Source: Halisarca cf. caerulea (lineage: Eukaryota; Porifera; Demospongiae; Chondrillida; Halisarcidae). Taken from it: DNA of 64,000 bases. The first letter of the stretch is position 1. Each line of letters starts with the position of its first letter. Of this stretch, positions 59,881-64,000 are shown piece by piece. Position numbers and translations under genes: made by a program. Below the pieces are notes generated by a model that worked only from the letters and a program-made list of their open reading frames with translations, made no database searches and was not told the origin of the DNA. The stretch lies in NCBI GenBank assembly GCA_963170055.1, contig CAUJGJ010000003.1:1594069-1658068 (forward strand), given 5' to 3'.

Positions 59881-60621
59881 ATATGAATCATGTTGTCGAA
59901 TGCTGAATCAAAGAGACATAGCTGGAGTTATGGTAATAGCATTGTGATATACATGTTCATTATATATATTGATGATAACCTTAATTTCATGCAAACTTTG
60001 AAATTACCAAAATGCATTCGAACCTACTCACAACAACACTACTGGTTCCACTGCACTTCCGTAGCCCATAGCTGAATACAATTTTTTTGTATTGAAAATT
60101 GACTTAAATTGAATATACATACATGCAACATCCCTGCATGAAAAGTATTTTTGCACAAGATTTCACTGTACATGATATCATGTATTGAGAGTAGTTGCAA
60201 ATGAGTAAAATAACTGCTTCAGGTTTACATGCAGATGGAGCATAAAATTATGTTCCAGCATTAATCACTGTAATTAATGTGGTATAGACTCATGCAGTAA
60301 CATTTAGTACGATGCAAATGATACATTACTATAGGGAATCCTTGGAAAACATTCATGTTATATTTCTGTGATTTTAGGAACAAAAGGTGTACTTGCCAAG
60401 AAAATACCAGCACTTAGGCCATACAAAATCTATAATATTACATTTTAGGTAGAATTCAGCATCAATTAAGCTACGTATATGCTTTATTATGGATTCCTTC
60501 CCACATCTATTAGCATACTTCACTTGTTCACTTGTAGCATACTTCACTTCACTATGTTATGGATGAGGAAATATGAAATAAAAATGTGTGAAAGTGAAAA
60601 TAAGTGAAAATATTTCTGTTA

Positions 60622-61231
60622 CACTAGGCAACATTGTTGGGGCAACATGTTGCCCCAACAATGTTGCTCAGTGTATGTTAAAATGTTGCTTTTTGCCAAG
60701 AGCTAGCAACATGTTGCCAGAGAATGAAAAATGCTCCATTCTCTGGCAATATGTTGCCCAAAACATCACAGGTTTCCTAGGAGATGGCCAGCTGCAGAAG
60801 AGCACAGGATTGTCAGAATGGCAATGACAAGCTACAGAACACTTAATGTCATTGTTTGATCCACTGTTATATGACATAAAACAAAGATTCATTTCTCAAA
60901 ACTCGCAGAATGCACATGTATCACTCATGTGCAGCTCTTGCAATAGCTATTGCTATGCACCATGTGCAGATTGACTAGAAATCCATAGCTTAGCACACAA
61001 TTGGTGATTTATTTCAATTTTGTGCCACTTTTTATCTTAGTAGCTGTTAAGGCAGCAATAACTCTTCTTCTTGTAGCAGTCATTTTTTGCAGGCTTTAAG
61101 CGATTTCTCCCCTTATGTTGCCAAGCAATGTTGTCAAGTGTATGCTAAATGTTGCTAGTACAATGTTGCCAGCAACATTTGGTCAACAACCTGTTGCTGT
61201 GGAATGTTGCCTCAGTAAAAGTTGCCTAGTG
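60622..61231. mobile_element. MITE with CACTAGGCAAC ends and TA target site
   Basis: Left CACTAGGCAAC and right GTTGCCTAGTG are inverted, both flanked by TA. Inside the left end lies a perfect 40-bp palindrome (60628-60667), and the core word GTTGC/GCAAC recurs throughout, with a second clear cluster at 61120-61231. No coding frame. TA sites suggest a mariner-like type. Confidence 0.75.
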
Positions 61232-61530
61232 TATGCCCTGTTTTACAGTACAAATTATTAACTGTTATTACAAAGTTAGAGGTGCCATTAACAGAATGCT
61301 GCTTAATACATACACGTAGGTTTTGTGTCACAATAGCAAGGTTGTAATGAGTAGACTTTACTCAATGCATGTGCATATGCACTACATGTATGCAATGCCA
61401 TTCATATGGTCAAATGTGACACTCAGACTGTTGATCTCTTCTGCATGTGTTAATTGTAGCATGTATTATTATTAATTAATTAAAGCAAACATCAGTTGCA
61501 AATACAGCAATTATAGGTATTACTTCATCA

Positions 61531-61730
<200 letters not shown>

Positions 61731-62126
61731 TAATTCAACTGTATAAATTATCCATGAGCAAAGCACAGATTATAAGGAGATACAAACTTGTCCAGAGTTT
61801 CTCCAAGGGAAGTTTTATGGCTGACCTTACCGATGTTAATACTGTTGTAGCGATTTTTATAACATTTGATATCTTTGCACTTAGAAGCTTTGCCTTTTTT
61901 TGTTGCATAGAAGGTTAATTAACTTTATTATCTTGAAACCAATAATCATTAGTGCCTGTGGATTCCCATGCACGGGATGCCGTATATGGATTACGCAATA
62001 CTTATCCCTCGCTCTATATTCTTTGCGACTCGTAAGGCGTTCAGGCTACTATTTTCTGACGAAACAGGTGAGTACAGGGGTTAATATGAAAGGCAAGGTG
62101 GTTAGAAACTCGTATCTGTAGGTACT
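61731..62126. other. No gene recognised
   Basis: A 73-codon plus frame at 61900-62121 is unremarkable and has no splice or family support. Confidence 0.4.
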
Positions 62127-62305
62127 ACAGTAGGATGTCTCCGAAATATCTCCTTTAAACAGGACACCATACCTCCTTTAAACTGGCAGGACACCATTGC
62201 TGTGTTCCCTTTGAACTCCCTGACATTCACATAATATGCACAGTTGGATCCTCTCAGACAGCTTATTGTGGTCCCAATGGTCTCCCTACTGCAGAGATTT
62301 CACTG
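62127..62305. repeat. Degraded GTGAAACCTCC-family MITE
   Basis: Phrases CAGGACACCA, GGATCCTCT, AGCTTATTGTGG and the end ATTTCACTG plus TA match the family; both ends are eroded. Confidence 0.5.
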
Positions 62306-62346
62306 TAGGTAAGCTGTAACCTCTTGAAACCTTCCCAATGGATACC

Positions 62347-62388
62347 TAGTCCTTTGTTGCCCAAGAAGGGTTTGGCTCCGCGAGACTA
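62347..62388. mobile_element. TAGTC-family element, copy 3 (42-bp remnant with 9-bp target duplication)
   Basis: It starts TAGTCCTTTG and ends GGCTCCGCGAGACTA, like the right end of copy 1. It is flanked by perfect ATGGATACC duplications (62338-62346 and 62389-62397). It is an internally deleted or minimal copy. Confidence 0.75.
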
Positions 62389-62397
62389 ATGGATACC

Positions 62398-63771
62398 TGC
62401 CTGGTAACAGCTTATGCAGGGAATTTTTTGTGATTTTTGGTTGATTATGTGAATTTGTGTCTTCCTATGGTAGTCCCAGGCTTTTGTCTAGGGTGTTCGT
62501 TTTGTATCCTTATCAATGAAGAATGTAAGGACATAAGCTGAGGGGCCACTCCCCCTGCCCTATCACCCCCCACCCTCCCCCAAGTGTGATTAATGAACAT
62601 AAAGTGTTTTGTCAAATATTTTCAGATTGTACTAACGTGATCAAAAATGGTCAGAGATGCCACATTTTGCAGTTGAAAGTCCCACACAACAATTTCTTTA
62701 ATGCCACTGTACTGTATTGTTGTTCCCCTTTAACATTTTTCTGATCAGAACCCTATGCAAAACTTCTTTGAATTTCATATTAATACCTACGTATATACAC
62801 CTTTCTATTATCACCCATAGCATACCTGGGTCCAATAGAAGGAGCTTTTATGTGGACAGGGAAAAATCCATCTAATTTTCAGTCTGTGAAGCCCTAGTAT
62901 AAGTTGGGAAAGCCCTAACATATAGATGTATTGGAAAGCTTCTAAATGATTTGTTTGACAATGTGCAAGTAGTATATACACAAAATACATATTCTCAATA
63001 AAAATTTTTCAACAACATGCAATATAGATAATTGAATTTTAAATCCATGCATATCTCATGAAATGAAATCATGTGTGCATTTTAATGTGATAAATGGAGA
63101 TGTCATACATCAGAAGGTCTTTTAATGTTGGGATATGTGTTTGGCAGATGTTAATGACTTGTTAGAACATGCGTAAAATTAGCAATCTTGTATTACTAGA
63201 GAGGATAATGGCAAGTATGTAAATACTTGCCATTTTCTTGATTGCGTTTAGCCAATTGCTTAATATGGTTTAACTTAAGTAGCCAGTTCAACAAGCCAAA
63301 CAATTTGTTTGTAATAGCTATTGTAATTTTTAGTCGCTATCAGGATACATGAAATTTTTGTAGACATGCATATCCTTGTATACACATAACTTTGTCCACA
63401 ACAGTTAGATTACTGTATATAGTAGATGGAAGTGTGTTTTGATATACAATAAACGACCCCAAATTATAATTTGGCAAGTGTTTGAATATAACTATGAAGA
63501 GAGTGTAGTAAGCTTGCCATTCTTGAGATGTGCCAATTTTAGCCCATTGTCAAGGTACGTATGTTAGTGACTTGAATACATATACCTATAAAACTAGCTG
63601 AAATTGGCAATGATACACTACATACACTATATACCTTACAAGGAGTGCCTGTTTCCATTGGATGGAGAGGGAACTGCTTTTTTGTATGATTTGTCTAAAA
63701 CTGCACATTATTACATTGTATGTGCATTGCTGTTTTATGCAGGATATTTCAATACTTATGCATTATAATCT
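62398..63771. other. Intergenic, no gene recognised
   Basis: AT-rich DNA without supported coding, RNA or inverted-repeat features. Confidence 0.5.
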
Positions 63772-63890
63772 TTTAGGAAGGAACAATCATGACCAGAATA
63801 CTATGGGAATTATCTATTGTTTGTACCATTTGCAGATTTTGGTCTCTAAAGTCTTCGGTGCAAGGTATATGTACGTATGTGCATATGTTC
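63772..63890 (+). repeat. Repeat R, divergent partial copy 3
   Basis: Phrases AGGAACAATCATG, GGGAATTATCTATTGTTTGT, TTTGCAGATTTTGGT, TCTAAAGTCTTC and GTGCAAGGTAT parallel the start of R copies 1 and 2. It may continue past the window edge. Confidence 0.5.
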
Positions 63891-64000
63891 AGTTCATAAT
63901 ATATAGTGTGGCTATAGCTCAGTAGTTCGTGTTTCTGTATACTATTAGACAGTATCTCAGAAATCTGTATTACAAGATTTGTTGGTTGATACACTTGAGT

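Larger units (their letters stand above)
57399..60621. other. Intergenic, no intact gene recognised
   Basis: AT-rich. It contains a dispersed repeat (58425-58605) and an antisense LINE relic (about 59740-59880). Short frames elsewhere lack family or splice support. Confidence 0.5.

Noticed and set aside
59645..59881. A 78-codon plus-strand frame
   Set aside because: It is opposite the antisense LINE-like relic and more likely its shadow.
63906..63960. tRNA-like A-box phrase (TATAGCTCAGTAG)
   Set aside because: No B box, anticodon arm or cloverleaf pairing could be made.

Overview
The window looks like an AT-rich metazoan nuclear genome, most likely a demosponge such as Amphimedon. This is an inference from gene style, not a search result. 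The grounds are introns with GT-AG borders, TKL-like kinases fused to Kelch repeats, Ig/FN3/EGF receptor exons bounded by phase-1 introns, PIF/Harbinger, Ty3/Gypsy and R2-like retroelements, many short inverted-repeat elements, and long (AT)n and (AC)n arrays. No bacterial, CRISPR or rRNA features were seen, and no convincing tRNA.

Layout. 1-7.8 kb is transposon debris: the 3' half of a non-LTR retrotransposon with an open frame, a decayed Ty3/Gypsy element split by a MITE, and a repeat carrying a relic of a restriction-like endonuclease domain. 9.5-16 kb holds a minus-strand receptor-like gene (linker, transmembrane helix, tyrosine-bearing tail) with a damaged FN3 exon upstream. 16.8-18.7 kb is a second retrotransposon copy. 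21.2-24.8 kb is a long inverted repeat enclosing further repeats. 24.9-37 kb is a plus-strand gene with Ig-like, FN3 and EGF exons, interrupted by a third retrotransposon copy. The two receptor genes share FN3, a CA repeat, a linker exon and an intron block in inverted order, so they are inverted paralogues.

40-54.6 kb carries two head-to-head paralogues that join a kinase domain to a Kelch beta-propeller. The minus copy has a 3.0-kb PIF/Harbinger transposon with an open transposase frame and TTA target duplication in an intron. 55-57.4 kb is a two-exon gene for a signal-peptide-bearing multipass membrane protein, convergent with the plus kinase-Kelch gene. 57.5-64 kb is mostly intergenic, with MITEs and repeats.

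The clearest candidates for something undescribed are the kinase-Kelch pair, the inverted receptor pair, and a hairpin element family with TAGTC...GACTA ends and 9-bp target duplications (three copies at 48.5, 56.3 and 62.3 kb). All exon joins are predictions from splice signals, reading phase and paralogue comparison; no transcript evidence was available.
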